Below are positions 1 through 8,871 of a stretch of 64,000 bases of DNA, in pieces. The notes under the pieces are model-generated. The model made no database searches. It saw only the letters and a list, made by a program, of their open reading frames with translations, and was not told the DNA's origin. This DNA is from Niastella koreensis GR20-10 (GTDB lineage Bacteria > Bacteroidota > Bacteroidia > Chitinophagales > Chitinophagaceae): contig NC_016609.1 in assembly GCF_000246855.1 (NCBI RefSeq), positions 5,220,744 to 5,284,743 on the forward strand, written 5' to 3'. Each line of letters starts with the position of its first letter. Position 1 is the first letter of the stretch. The position numbers were made by a program, and so were the translations under genes.

Positions 1-1330
1 CGCGTGGGTCAACGGCGCCGGCCTGAATGAAATACCATTTGTACAGGATGTCCATTACGTTGTGATACCAGTTGATGTGCGTTTCCAGGATCTCGCCGCT
101 GCGGGGATCTTTTACACTGGGACCGCTGGCATTGGCAAAATCAGAGGGTTTGTATACCAATGCAGAGTGACGGGCATCATCAATGCTCCAGGTACTGTCT
201 TCTTCTTTGGTAGGCGCTTCTTTGGCTACAATAGCATTTTTGAAACCGGCTTTTTCAAATGCCGTCTGCCAGTCGTTCACGCCCTGGATCAAATACGGTA
301 CCCACTTCTTTGGGGTTAACGGATCGATGTAAATAACGATCGGCTTTTGCGGCTCCACCAACTCCCCGCGATTATATTTTTCTACATCTTCCGGTTTAGG
401 CTCCAGCCGCCAGCGCCAGATGTTGCTGGTTCTTTTTACCCCCTGGGGATTGGCGTCAAAGTCAACATAATCGGTTGGCCACAGTCCAAAGAAACCAACG
501 CGCGGGTCGTATGGCCTGCCATTCATAGGTTCTTTAGGCAGTAATACTATTGAGTTATTAAATTCAAACGTAAGGGGCATTACGGTGGTGCTGTTGGGTT
601 TGGGAACCGCATAGGTTTTTACCGACTGGATCTCGATGTTCATGGGGAAGGCCCTGATGCTGTCGATATAACTTCTGTCGGGCAGTACCGTACCTAAACC
701 GGTCCAGGCTTTTATATCGGCCTGATAGCCAAACACCGGGTTGTCGCTGACCAGATAATCAGTTACATCAATAACGGTGGTATGTTTGTCCTTGTTGATC
801 GCTTTTACCGGGAAGGCCGCATAAATAGGCTGGATGTTATTTGTCTCCAGGGTTTTTGATAACCCGTTTGCTGAGCTGTCATTGGAACGTTCTTTATAAG
901 AGATCACACTCAACATGATCTTGTTAATACTACCTTTTCCAAAACGGATCACGCTCTCCCCGATCCAGTCGCCTGAATAACTCATTAACCTGCTCAATGG
1001 GTTCCGGTATTCGGAAGATGATTTGGAAATGCGGTTCACCGTAAGCAGATCGCGGCCCAGGATGGAATCGGGTAATTCAAACAATAACCGGTCATCAATT
1101 TTATGAACCTTAAAAAAACCGGTGGCGGTTTTGGCGTCGGCTGTTACTACATCTTTATAGGGTTTCAGGGCATCCGGCTTTGGCAATGATTTTACCAGAG
1201 CAGCCACAGAATCTACCTTTTTGAGTTTTGTTGTATCGGCTTTGGGAGTCTTTTGCGCTAGCGCAGAAACACCGGTTAAATAAATAAGGGCAATAGATAA
1301 CAGTACCCGTTTTGTTATACGTGTTAACAT
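1..1330 (-). CDS. Zinc-dependent metalloprotease, DUF5117/DUF5118 type (3' end cut by window edge)
   Basis: Translating the minus strand from the ATG at 1328-1330 gives 443 codons with no stop, running off the left edge. Residues 1-25 form a signal peptide ending near 'TGVSALAQ', so the protein is exported. The next part matches, from memory, the DUF5118 and DUF5117 regions of large Bacteroidota metalloproteases ('DDRLLFELPDSILGRDLL', 'FGLWPTDYVDFDANPQG'). The stretch 'VIYIDPLTPKKWVPYL' normally leads into the zinc-binding domain, but the HExxH motif would lie outside the window and is not seen. The gene follows SusD by 113 bp on the same strand, so it is probably the last visible gene of that unit and may degrade the peptide taken up by the SusCD pair. 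That role is inference. Confidence 0.85.
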   Translation of the reverse strand, partial: MLTRITKRVLLSIALIYLTGVSALAQKTPKADTTKLKKVDSVAALVKSLPKPDALKPYKDVVTADAKTATGFFKVHKIDDRLLFELPDSILGRDLLTVNRISKSSSEYRNPLSRLMSYSGDWIGESVIRFGKGSINKIMLSVISYKERSNDSSANGLSKTLETNNIQPIYAAFPVKAINKDKHTTVIDVTDYLVSDNPVFGYQADIKAWTGLGTVLPDRSYIDSIRAFPMNIEIQSVKTYAVPKPNSTTVMPLTFEFNNSIVLLPKEPMNGRPYDPRVGFFGLWPTDYVDFDANPQGVKRTSNIWRWRLEPKPEDVEKYNRGELVEPQKPIVIYIDPLTPKKWVPYLIQGVNDWQTAFEKAGFKNAIVAKEAPTKEEDSTWSIDDARHSALVYKPSDFANASGPSVKDPRSGEILETHINWYHNVMDILYKWYFIQAGAVDPR

Positions 1331-1340
1331 GAAATTAGTT

Positions 1341-1380
1341 TAAAGTTGAAAGTTCACAGTTCAACGTTCAAAGTTTAAAG
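1341..1380. repeat. Short AAAGTT/GTTCAA-type tandem words between SusD and metalloprotease
   Basis: The gap holds repeated words of the form GTTCAA/AAAGTT (for example 'agttcacagttcaacgttca'). Related TTTAAA/AAACTG words follow up to the SusD stop codon. No promoter or terminator is evident. It belongs to the general class of simple-word intergenic repeats seen elsewhere in this window. Confidence 0.4.
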
Positions 1381-1443
1381 CCCGATCAGCATATACGCAG
1401 AAAAGAACTTTAAATTTTAAACCATAAACTGTAAACTCATGTG

Positions 1444-2868
1444 TTATTGATAGCCGGGCGTTTGAAGAAGGTTTTTATTGTTTAGTACATCTGATACCGG
1501 TATGGGCCACCACTGTTTGTAAGAGTCCCAGGAGCCACCTTTCAGCGGACTTAGTTTTGTCATGAGTGCATCCAGCGCTTTGGTTCTGCGTAAATCAAAA
1601 AGGCGATGCCCTTCTGTAAACAGTTCCACACGCCGTTCTTTCTGGATGGCATTCAAAATTTCCGTTTGTGTTACTGCGGTAGAACCTGGTAAACCGGCCC
1701 GGATGCGCACCGCGTTCAGATCGGCTAACGCACCGCTAAGGTCACTTTGTTGTGCACGCGCTTCTGCCCTGATAAGATATTGCTCGGCCAGGCGCAGTAT
1801 AACCACCGTTTCCTGCGGTGCAGTGGGATTAGAGATATTAAACTTGTACTTATAGGGGAAATAATAAACTGTATTAGTAGCCAGTACTGTATCTTTTCCT
1901 ACCCAGTTGGTATACCGAAGATCGTTGGGTTCAAAACTATTTACCAGTGAATCGCTCATCGTTGCAGGCACACCTGCCACCAGAGGTGTTTTTCCTGCGG
2001 GAAGAATATAAGCAGATACATCTTTAACCTTATAGGTGGACACCGTATTCGAAGTTGGTACTATTCCCCAAATGTTCTCCGTACTGTTTAACAGGAACAC
2101 CTGCGCAGGATTAACCAGTTGGTAGGTGGCGGTATTGCCAATTGTTATACCTGCCTGGGTTGCAACATTTTTCCAATCCTGCAGATACAGATACACCCGG
2201 GCCAACAGGGCCGAAGCAGCAAACTGATTAGGCCGCCCCCTGTCTTTTGTTGCAACGCCATTGCCATCGCGGTATTCAGGTGTGAGCAAGGTTTGCGCCT
2301 GTAACAGATCTGCAAGTATTTGTTTATATACATCGGCCTGCGGACTGCGGGCCAGGGAATTATTTTTTAGATAATCAGAACTCAATACCAGGGGCACATC
2401 GCCATAGGCATTGGTGAGATAAAAATAGAGCAGGCCCCGCAGGAAGTAGGCTTCACCCAGCCACTGGTTGCGGTAGTTCAGCCCTTTATTATCCGGTGTT
2501 AATCCCTCAATGGCCAGGTTCACTGAATAGAGTTGTTTGTACCCGTTTATCCATAATGCTGTCACCCCACCCAGGGTACTGCTTATGCCATCCATATATA
2601 CGGCCTGGTAAGAGGTGTTCAGCGATAAATGTTTTAACTCGTCACTATACAGCCCGGTATAAAAATTCACGCTTTGGGTACCGTCAAAGTTATTCCCTAT
2701 ATACAGGGCGGAATAAATACTGTTTAAAGCCCCTGCTGCCAGGTAGTCATTATCAAACGCCGATGCAGCGGCGATCCTGTCGATAGGCAAAGGCACTTCC
2801 AGGTATTTTTTACAACCTGATGCGGCAATGAGAATGAGTATTGAAATATATTGAAGAGGATGTTTCAT
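1444..2868 (-). CDS. SusD/RagB family nutrient-binding outer membrane lipoprotein
   Basis: A 474-residue lipoprotein with a lipobox 'AASGC' and lipidated Cys19, placing it on the outer membrane. The N-terminal 'YLEVPLPIDRIAAASAFDN' and TPR-like helices, with the C-terminal 'RRVELFTEGHRLFDLRRT' and 'WWPIPVSDVLNN', are typical of SusD/RagB. Such proteins form the lid over a SusC transporter and bind the substrate. The length is within the family range. It starts 12 bp after the SusC stop at 2881, so the two are co-transcribed and probably form one complex. The substrate cannot be read from the sequence; the downstream metalloprotease suggests peptides rather than sugar. Confidence 0.93.
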   Translation of the reverse strand: MKHPLQYISILILIAASGCKKYLEVPLPIDRIAAASAFDNDYLAAGALNSIYSALYIGNNFDGTQSVNFYTGLYSDELKHLSLNTSYQAVYMDGISSTLGGVTALWINGYKQLYSVNLAIEGLTPDNKGLNYRNQWLGEAYFLRGLLYFYLTNAYGDVPLVLSSDYLKNNSLARSPQADVYKQILADLLQAQTLLTPEYRDGNGVATKDRGRPNQFAASALLARVYLYLQDWKNVATQAGITIGNTATYQLVNPAQVFLLNSTENIWGIVPTSNTVSTYKVKDVSAYILPAGKTPLVAGVPATMSDSLVNSFEPNDLRYTNWVGKDTVLATNTVYYFPYKYKFNISNPTAPQETVVILRLAEQYLIRAEARAQQSDLSGALADLNAVRIRAGLPGSTAVTQTEILNAIQKERRVELFTEGHRLFDLRRTKALDALMTKLSPLKGGSWDSYKQWWPIPVSDVLNNKNLLQTPGYQ

Positions 2869-2880
2869 GATTCAGTCGTT

Positions 2881-5800
2881 TTAATAATTCACGTTAATAC
2901 CGATGGTGTATACCCGTAAAGGAGGTGTACGGCCAGCCAGCATATTCTCCGGATCGAGGTTCTTATACTTCGAAATGGTATACAGGTTCTGCCCCGCTGC
3001 ATATACCGATAAACCGGCCATGCGTGCCCGCTGGATCAGTTTGGCGGGTAAGCGATACGTGATGCTCAGGTTTTGCAGGCGAGCGTAGGTAGCATCGCTG
3101 TATGCACCGGTACTGTTGGTAAACTGGCCCTGACTCAATAACGCGGCCAAACCAGCACTGGCTTTAGGCACATCGGTAATATCACCTTCTTTCATCCACC
3201 TTCTATCGGCAATATCTTTGGGATAATTCACATTGAACCAGCCCAGCGGATAACTTTGGAAAGCCAGGTAGTTGGTGCCCATTCGTTTGGTTACTGTAAC
3301 CAGGAAATCAAGACTGAAACTTTTATAGGTAAAGGCGTTCAGGATACCGCCATAATACTTAGGCGCCAGGTCTACAAACTCCGTCCTGTCGGTATTCGCA
3401 TTCAACTGTTTGGGACTCAGGAAAGGTGTATAGTCGCCTTTTACGCCATCGGCATTGATAAAATTATACATGCCCGTTGTGGGATCAACACCTGCATACC
3501 TGAACAGCCTGATGCCGGTAATGGGTTTGCCGATCTGGTAGTTCACATTGCTCACCAGGTTATCTATTCCGGGATAAGCTTTCAATTTTGTACGTGGCAC
3601 AGTGGCATTGATCCGGGAAGTCCAGGTGAAATTTTTAGTGCTGATGTTCTTTGTATTCACCGTAAATTCGGCCCCGTAGCTGTGAATATGCGCCGGCGAA
3701 TTAATTGTAAAATCGGTGAAGCCGGTTATACTCGACAACGGCTGGCTGGTCAGTTGATCACCTACCTTGTTATAGTAATAGATGGCCTCAATATTTACCA
3801 ACCCCTTCAGCACATCCAGGTTCACCCCTATTTCCGTATTCCTGTTGGTTTCCCAATGCAGGTATGGATTTGCCAGGTTGAAGGGGGTAATTGAAATACC
3901 TCCATTATATGAGGTGCTGTTAAAGCTGTAGGAGTTTATATATTGATAAGGTGGAATAGCACTGCCACCCACCAGGGCATAACTGGCCTTGAATTTAAGA
4001 AAGCTGATAACACCCCGTACCGGTTTAAACCAGGGCTCCTCACTTACGATCCAGCCACCGCCTACAGATCCGAAATTACCAAACTGTTTATTATTCCCGA
4101 ACACGGAAGAACCATCGCGCCTTCCATTTAATGAAAGTATGTATTTATCGGCCCAGCGGAAATTGATTACCCCAAAGCCCCCGATATATCGTCTTGGCAT
4201 AATCGTAAACTGCGTGGATATATTGGTTTGAGCGGCATTAGAGGGGCTCAACAGCAGTTCATCAGACGCAAAACCGGTCCCGTTTATATAGGTACTCTGG
4301 TTCACCATATCACGTATACTACCACCGGCAATAAGGCTCAGGCGGCCCTTTCCAAATAACAGGGTGGTATACTCTGCACGCGGATCGGCACTGAACGTAC
4401 GAACGCGGTATTGATTAACCGCACTCCAGGTTTGCGAAGCGTTAAAGTTAGCCGGGTTGAAATAAGAACTGGGTCTGCCGGAAAATTCCTTTGCCGTTAA
4501 CAGGTTAAACCCACCTGCGGCAGTAAAGCTCAGGCCCTTAACAGGCGTATATACCAAAGACACATTTGCAACCAAATTGTCGGTACTGTTATTGTACAGT
4601 GAATTCAGGATCGCTGCATAATTGGTACCGGTTTCCCAGTTAAGCTTACCATTGGGCAAGATAGGAACAGGCGAATTGGGCGCCAGTGTAAGCCCTGCCG
4701 AACCGGCAAAATCAGCCTGCACCATATCATCTACATTGTTGGTATAACTGCCCGACAAGGCTGTAGTGAACTTGCGGTCATTGGTAGCGGTATTTACACT
4801 AAAGTTCACGCCTCCCTGCCTCACAGATCCTTTACTGCGTTGTATATTATGGATGGTGCTGTAATTAGCCCCCAGCAAAAAATTAGTATTGGCCGAGCCT
4901 CCCGAATAAGTAGCATTCAACCGGGTGGTTGGTGCATGTTCACCCAAATAAAAATCTTTCCAGTTGTTTGAGACGGTTGTATCCCAGGTACCATTCAGAT
5001 CAAGATCGCTGGTCCCGGGCTTTGTTTTATCATTGTCCATTCCGTTGCGGCGTACAGCCAGGTAATCCCGGGTGTTCATTAACTGTACATATTTCCCCAG
5101 CTCTGAAAATCCGTATGAAGCGTTGACATTTAACGAAGGCTTGCCGGCTTTTGCTTTTTTAGTAGTTATAATGATAACGCCAAAAGCCCCTCGCGAACCA
5201 TAGATAGCCGTGGCATCTGCGCCTTTTAACACACTGATCGATTCTATCTGGGAAGGATCCAGGTAATTGAGGGCATTGCCGTTTAACCTGAACTGAGGAG
5301 TGTTCTGGCCAAAATTGAGCATGGGCAAAGGGCTATTCGCCGGGTATTCTACCCCATCCACAATATATAAAGGTTGACCACCAGGCGGAAGACTGCCAGG
5401 AGAATTTTTGGCGCCGCCCGACAGGGTATTAAGACTCCTGATCTGTACCTGGAAAGCGCCATTAGGCACACCTGTGTTTTGCGCCACAAACATGCCCGCT
5501 ACCCTGCCCTGCAATGCCTGCAGCACATTGGGCACCGGGTTCCTGGCTATTTCTTTTGAACTGATGGTAGTGATGTCACCGGTATTGTACCGCATGCTGG
5601 TACTGGTATAGGCCGTGTATTGCACTTCATCGAGCACGCTGACCGATTTCTTCATTACAATCACTGTGATCTGCAGATCGGGCAGCTTTATTTCCCTAAC
5701 GAGCTTTTCATATCCAATATAAGTGACTTCCAATAGATAAGCGCCATTCTCAAATTCCGCCCCCAGTTTAAATTCTCCTTTTTCATTGCTCACCCCGGAG

Positions 5801-6315
5801 CTGATGAGTTTACCCCGTTGATATATGCGAATAGAAGCGCCCACCAGTTGTTCTCCCGCATCACCAATTATGCGGCCAGCTATTTTTGTACCCCAGGGGA
5901 GCTGGTTAAACACTTCATTGATATTTGGCGGCGGGGTGATCTTTGGTTTTATAACCACCACCTTGTCGAACATTTCATAAGTAAAGGGCTGGTTGTTAAA
6001 ACAAAAATCAAGTACCTGTTTCAGCGTTCCATTTTTTACATCGATGGACACCGGCCCGGCCTTTTTAAGCAACTCGATCTTGTAGTAAAAAGAAACGTTG
6101 GCCTGCTTTTCAATTATTTGCAGTACCTTTTCGATGGGGGCGTTCCTTTCAGAAAGTGTGATGTTCTGCGCCCTTCCTTTAGCAGCAACCTGTAAACAGG
6201 CGCCCAATAACAGAATGGCTGTAATTCTCATGATTTTTAGCAGTTTGTTGACCAGTGCGTGGTCTGTTACGTAACGCCAGGGCAACAGGACGTTACTACA
6301 AAGCAAAATTGGCAT
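2881..6315 (-). CDS. SusC/RagA family TonB-linked outer membrane transporter with STN signalling domain
   Basis: A 1144-residue TonB-dependent transporter. Following the signal peptide (around residues 29-50, 'MRITAILLLGACLQVAA') comes an STN domain (about 51-117, 'APIEKVLQIIEKQANVSFYY'). Next are a carboxypeptidase-regulatory-like fold (about 145-225), the plug ('LYIVDGVEYP', 'ESISVLKGADATAIYGSRG') and a C-terminal beta barrel. An STN domain normally contacts a FecR anti-sigma factor, and FecR and ECF sigma genes lie directly upstream on the same strand, so substrate-induced transcription is likely. The upstream ATG is used because Bacteroidota SusC proteins often carry about 25 residues before the hydrophobic stretch; M29 is an alternative start. 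Confidence 0.95.
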   Translation of the reverse strand: MPILLCSNVLLPWRYVTDHALVNKLLKIMRITAILLLGACLQVAAKGRAQNITLSERNAPIEKVLQIIEKQANVSFYYKIELLKKAGPVSIDVKNGTLKQVLDFCFNNQPFTYEMFDKVVVIKPKITPPPNINEVFNQLPWGTKIAGRIIGDAGEQLVGASIRIYQRGKLISSGVSNEKGEFKLGAEFENGAYLLEVTYIGYEKLVREIKLPDLQITVIVMKKSVSVLDEVQYTAYTSTSMRYNTGDITTISSKEIARNPVPNVLQALQGRVAGMFVAQNTGVPNGAFQVQIRSLNTLSGGAKNSPGSLPPGGQPLYIVDGVEYPANSPLPMLNFGQNTPQFRLNGNALNYLDPSQIESISVLKGADATAIYGSRGAFGVIIITTKKAKAGKPSLNVNASYGFSELGKYVQLMNTRDYLAVRRNGMDNDKTKPGTSDLDLNGTWDTTVSNNWKDFYLGEHAPTTRLNATYSGGSANTNFLLGANYSTIHNIQRSKGSVRQGGVNFSVNTATNDRKFTTALSGSYTNNVDDMVQADFAGSAGLTLAPNSPVPILPNGKLNWETGTNYAAILNSLYNNSTDNLVANVSLVYTPVKGLSFTAAGGFNLLTAKEFSGRPSSYFNPANFNASQTWSAVNQYRVRTFSADPRAEYTTLLFGKGRLSLIAGGSIRDMVNQSTYINGTGFASDELLLSPSNAAQTNISTQFTIMPRRYIGGFGVINFRWADKYILSLNGRRDGSSVFGNNKQFGNFGSVGGGWIVSEEPWFKPVRGVISFLKFKASYALVGGSAIPPYQYINSYSFNSTSYNGGISITPFNLANPYLHWETNRNTEIGVNLDVLKGLVNIEAIYYYNKVGDQLTSQPLSSITGFTDFTINSPAHIHSYGAEFTVNTKNISTKNFTWTSRINATVPRTKLKAYPGIDNLVSNVNYQIGKPITGIRLFRYAGVDPTTGMYNFINADGVKGDYTPFLSPKQLNANTDRTEFVDLAPKYYGGILNAFTYKSFSLDFLVTVTKRMGTNYLAFQSYPLGWFNVNYPKDIADRRWMKEGDITDVPKASAGLAALLSQGQFTNSTGAYSDATYARLQNLSITYRLPAKLIQRARMAGLSVYAAGQNLYTISKYKNLDPENMLAGRTPPLRVYTIGINVNY

Positions 6316-6447
6316 AACTTTGTAAAGTTTTGGGTTAATTGATAAAGCAGTCTTTAGCGAGATACTTGTTATATCGGGTTAACTCATTTCCAAACCTGGT
6401 TCGCCTTCCCCGCGGCCAGTTTTTTTATTTGAGTGACCCGAATTCCT

Positions 6448-7737
6448 TTATTTCATTATAATGATTTTCTTGTTTTCGATCCTGAAATGAACACCACTGG
6501 CTTCAATGATCTTCAACATTTCACTGGCCATTACATTCCGCGGGATCTTTCCCCTGAAATGCCCTTCGGGTCTGGCGCCTTCATATACTACTTCCACATC
6601 GTACCAGCGTTCTACCTGTTTCATGACAGATTCTATATCGGCATTGGCGAAATTGAAGAGGCCGTTTTTCCAGGCAAGGACCTCGTCGATATTTGGAGCA
6701 TGCTCTATGGTGAGTGGTGAGTTCCCCACTTTGTCGGAATGCCGGGAATCGGCAGGGTCAGTGGTGAGTGGGCTCACTATTGCAATTGCCTGCTCACCAG
6801 GTTTCAAGACAACAGATTCCCCTTTGCCATCTGCTTCGCCCGCCGAAGCTTTAGCGAAGGAGGGCCGTCTGCCGACTTTCACTCTCCCTTCAATTAAAGT
6901 AATTTTCTCAGCCGCTTCATCAGTATAGGCATGTACATTAAAATGTGTACCCAACACTTCTACTTCGGAGCCACTGGATTCTACCTTAAATGGCTTGGCG
7001 GCATTGTGCACTACTTCCAGGTAGGCTTCGCCATCGATGGTAATTTTTCTTTCTTTTCCGGGGAATGAGGTTGGATAGGTAATAGATGAAGCGGCATTCA
7101 GCCACACTTTTGAGCCATCGGGCAATACCAGTTGGTAAATACCGCCACGAGGTGTACGAAGGGTATTATAAGTTACTTCCTTAGCCTCCCCACTTCCCTC
7201 CCGATTAGCCGGGAGGGAGTAAGAGAGTTGACCACCGTTTGATTTTGTTACAGTTGCTATTCCCTGTTGCGCCAGTTTTCCGTTAGCGGCACTGTCAAGA
7301 ACGATGGTCGAATTGTCGGCCAGAATAAGAATGGCCTTGTTACCGCCTGGTGAAATATCTTTGGTTGTTGCAATTGTTGTTGTGCCGGGCTTAGTTTCCC
7401 GGGTACGGATTAACCAGTACGCAGCCACTCCCATAACCAACAAAACAGAGGCGGCGGCTGCCATCCGCATCCATCTTCTTTTCGCAGCGTACATGCTTAC
7501 CACGGGTGTCTCATAGGTAATCTCTTGTGGAAGCGTCAATGCCGGCAACTGGTATTTACCGGGGAATACATCCAGGCCATCCCAGGTGGCATTGAACAAT
7601 TGCATGATCGTTTCTTCCTGCACATCCTCTCCTTCAAAACCCAGTTCATTGATCAATGCATCCAGCTCCTGCTGCGTACATTGGTTTTGTACGTATTTAT
7701 GATATAGCTCCTCCAATTGTTCCTTGCTTATTGCCAT
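6448..7737 (-). CDS. FecR-family anti-sigma factor carrying two repeat-derived insertions
   Basis: A 429-residue inner-membrane regulator. Residues 1-85 are the cytoplasmic sigma-binding part, 91-110 a single membrane span ('MAAAASVLLVMGVAAYWLI'), about 186-290 the FecR domain ('LRTPRGGIYQLVLPDGSKVW') and 357-428 the DUF4974 domain that contacts the SusC STN domain. It should hold the ECF sigma factor at 7946-8551 inactive until the transporter at 2881-6315 binds substrate. Residues 291-306 ('RPSFAKASAGEADGKG') and 322-343 are extra compared with ordinary FecR proteins. Both are encoded by palindromic repeat DNA that kept the reading frame. They sit between the FecR domain and DUF4974, probably in a loop. 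Confidence 0.93.
   Translation of the reverse strand: MAISKEQLEELYHKYVQNQCTQQELDALINELGFEGEDVQEETIMQLFNATWDGLDVFPGKYQLPALTLPQEITYETPVVSMYAAKRRWMRMAAAASVLLVMGVAAYWLIRTRETKPGTTTIATTKDISPGGNKAILILADNSTIVLDSAANGKLAQQGIATVTKSNGGQLSYSLPANREGSGEAKEVTYNTLRTPRGGIYQLVLPDGSKVWLNAASSITYPTSFPGKERKITIDGEAYLEVVHNAAKPFKVESSGSEVEVLGTHFNVHAYTDEAAEKITLIEGRVKVGRRPSFAKASAGEADGKGESVVLKPGEQAIAIVSPLTTDPADSRHSDKVGNSPLTIEHAPNIDEVLAWKNGLFNFANADIESVMKQVERWYDVEVVYEGARPEGHFRGKIPRNVMASEMLKIIEASGVHFRIENKKIIIMK
6709..6774. repeat. Dispersed repeat inserted in frame in the FecR gene
   Basis: GTGAGTG words flank a core at 6716-6761. The core is the reverse complement, with about three mismatches, of 7904-7950 beside the sigma-factor stop codon. 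In the FecR reading frame it encodes residues 322-343, beginning 'SPLTTDPADSRHSDK', a segment foreign to the family. Confidence 0.7.
6820..6867. repeat. Palindromic element inserted in frame in the FecR gene
   Basis: The arms CTTCGC (6834-6839) and GCGAAG (6854-6859) pair, and a shorter CTTCG/CGAAG palindrome is nested inside. It encodes 'SFAKASAGEADG' in FecR. From memory, similar FAKASAG-type peptides occur as insertions in unrelated proteins of other bacteria. Only one copy was found in this window. Confidence 0.55.
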
Positions 7738-7851
7738 TATATTTATATTAAATGCACAGCCTTACCCAACAGATACGCTTGGGTAAATAAAGAGTACTAC
7801 CTCGGTTAAAAATAAATTTCAGGTGCATTTCAGCAGGTGAGTGGTGAGTAA

Positions 7852-7950
7852 GCTCGCGAAATTGCAGGTGTCCGAACAATCGGAAACCCACTGACCGCTC
7901 ACTACTGACCCTGCCGGTTCCCGGCATCCCGACAAAGTCGGGAACTCACC
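7852..7950. repeat. Hairpin repeat between ECF sigma and FecR genes
   Basis: 7852-7896 is a 45-bp sequence repeated with one mismatch at 18149-18193. It contains a small hairpin, TCCGA-acaa-TCGGA. 7904-7950 is a second module, with inner palindrome TCCCGACAAAGTCGGGA, that recurs inverted inside FecR at 6716-6761. GTGAGTG-type 7-bp words flank both. The sigma-factor stop codon (7946-7948) lies inside the second module. Confidence 0.75.
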
Positions 7951-8551
7951 CCCTGCCTTTCGCGTGCAAACAAAAAGCGAGGATAAGGCAAGCTAAGTCG
8001 GTATGATTAGTAATGTAGTTCCGGATAAACTGGATGGCTTCGGTCATGTGGTTGCGCACCGTATTTTTGCTAATGCCCATTTGCAGGGCAATTTCTTCAT
8101 AGCTTAAATGCTGTTCGCGGCTCAGGATGTAGGCAGTGCGTTTTTGCCGGGGTAACTGCTCAATGGCCTGCTGGTATAATTTGTTCAGTTCTTTTTGCAA
8201 CAGTTCGTCTTCATTGGTATTGCGCAGCGCCTCCATATTATTATACAGGTTCTGTTGCAACTGCCGGTCGAGTTTCACCTTTCTGAAAAAACTAATAATA
8301 TAGTTATAGGTGATCTTTTTTATATAGGGGGTAAGCGGGTAATTGGTATCTATCTGGTTTCTGCGTTCCCATAACTTTATAAATACTTCCTGGGTGGCCT
8401 CCTCGGCTATTTCTTTCGATTTGGTAAGGGTAAAAGCAAAGGCAAAAATACGGTCTTTATACAGGTCGTACACTTCCGCAAACGCATCCGCATCGCCATC
8501 AATAATCTGCAATAGCAGGCCTTTTTCACTATTTGAAAGCTCAGTTGGCAC
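7946..8551 (-). CDS. ECF RNA polymerase sigma factor (Bacteroidota SusC/FecR-linked type)
   Basis: A 201-residue sigma factor of the extracytoplasmic-function class. Region 2 is at about 23-61 ('AEEATQEVFIKLWERR') and region 4 at about 133-170 ('YEEIALQMGISKNTVRNHM'). The start is GTG at 8551, since no ATG lies between it and region 2. It is the first gene of the sigma-FecR-SusC-SusD-protease series and presumably directs transcription of that unit once released by FecR. The last codons ('HAKGRG') and the stop lie at the edge of a dispersed repeat, so the C-terminus may have been reshaped by repeat insertion. Confidence 0.93.
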   Translation of the reverse strand: MPTELSNSEKGLLLQIIDGDADAFAEVYDLYKDRIFAFAFTLTKSKEIAEEATQEVFIKLWERRNQIDTNYPLTPYIKKITYNYIISFFRKVKLDRQLQQNLYNNMEALRNTNEDELLQKELNKLYQQAIEQLPRQKRTAYILSREQHLSYEEIALQMGISKNTVRNHMTEAIQFIRNYITNHTDLACLILAFCLHAKGRG

Positions 8552-8871
8552 GGGGTGTTTTAGTATTTTTGATTTATTGCAGGATTACCCGATAATAACA
8601 TGTGACTGCCTCAAAATCAGCAGGATGATTAAACTTTTTATCCTTACAAATATAAGGCATTCCACTTTTTCCTAATACTTTCAAAATAGCCCGGTATTTT
8701 CCCGTGACCTGTTCATTTTGCACATACAAAACGATATAGCATAGCATTTTTTACCATATATAGGTATTAATTGTCCAAATGTAACTACGGAAACGTTTGC
8801 GCAGGTTTTCAAAAAAGTTCGTCCTTTTTGGATGAATTTCACCCCTTGTTTCTTCACCTTAATCTTAACAA
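8552..8871. promoter_or_regulatory. Divergent control region between sigma factor and second SusC
   Basis: On the minus strand TATATTTG (8647-8654) matches the -7 consensus TAnnTTTG and would start sigma-factor transcription about 90 bp upstream of its GTG. No -33 TTTG stands at the right distance. On the plus side AAACGTTT (8791-8798) is the centre of a LacI-family-like palindrome 74 bp upstream of the SusC start, a candidate operator only. No gene is seen here. Confidence 0.4.

Noticed and set aside
3256-3894. Plus-strand frame of 212 codons opposite SusC
   Set aside because: Antisense to the strongly supported SusC barrel, with no domain and no promoter.
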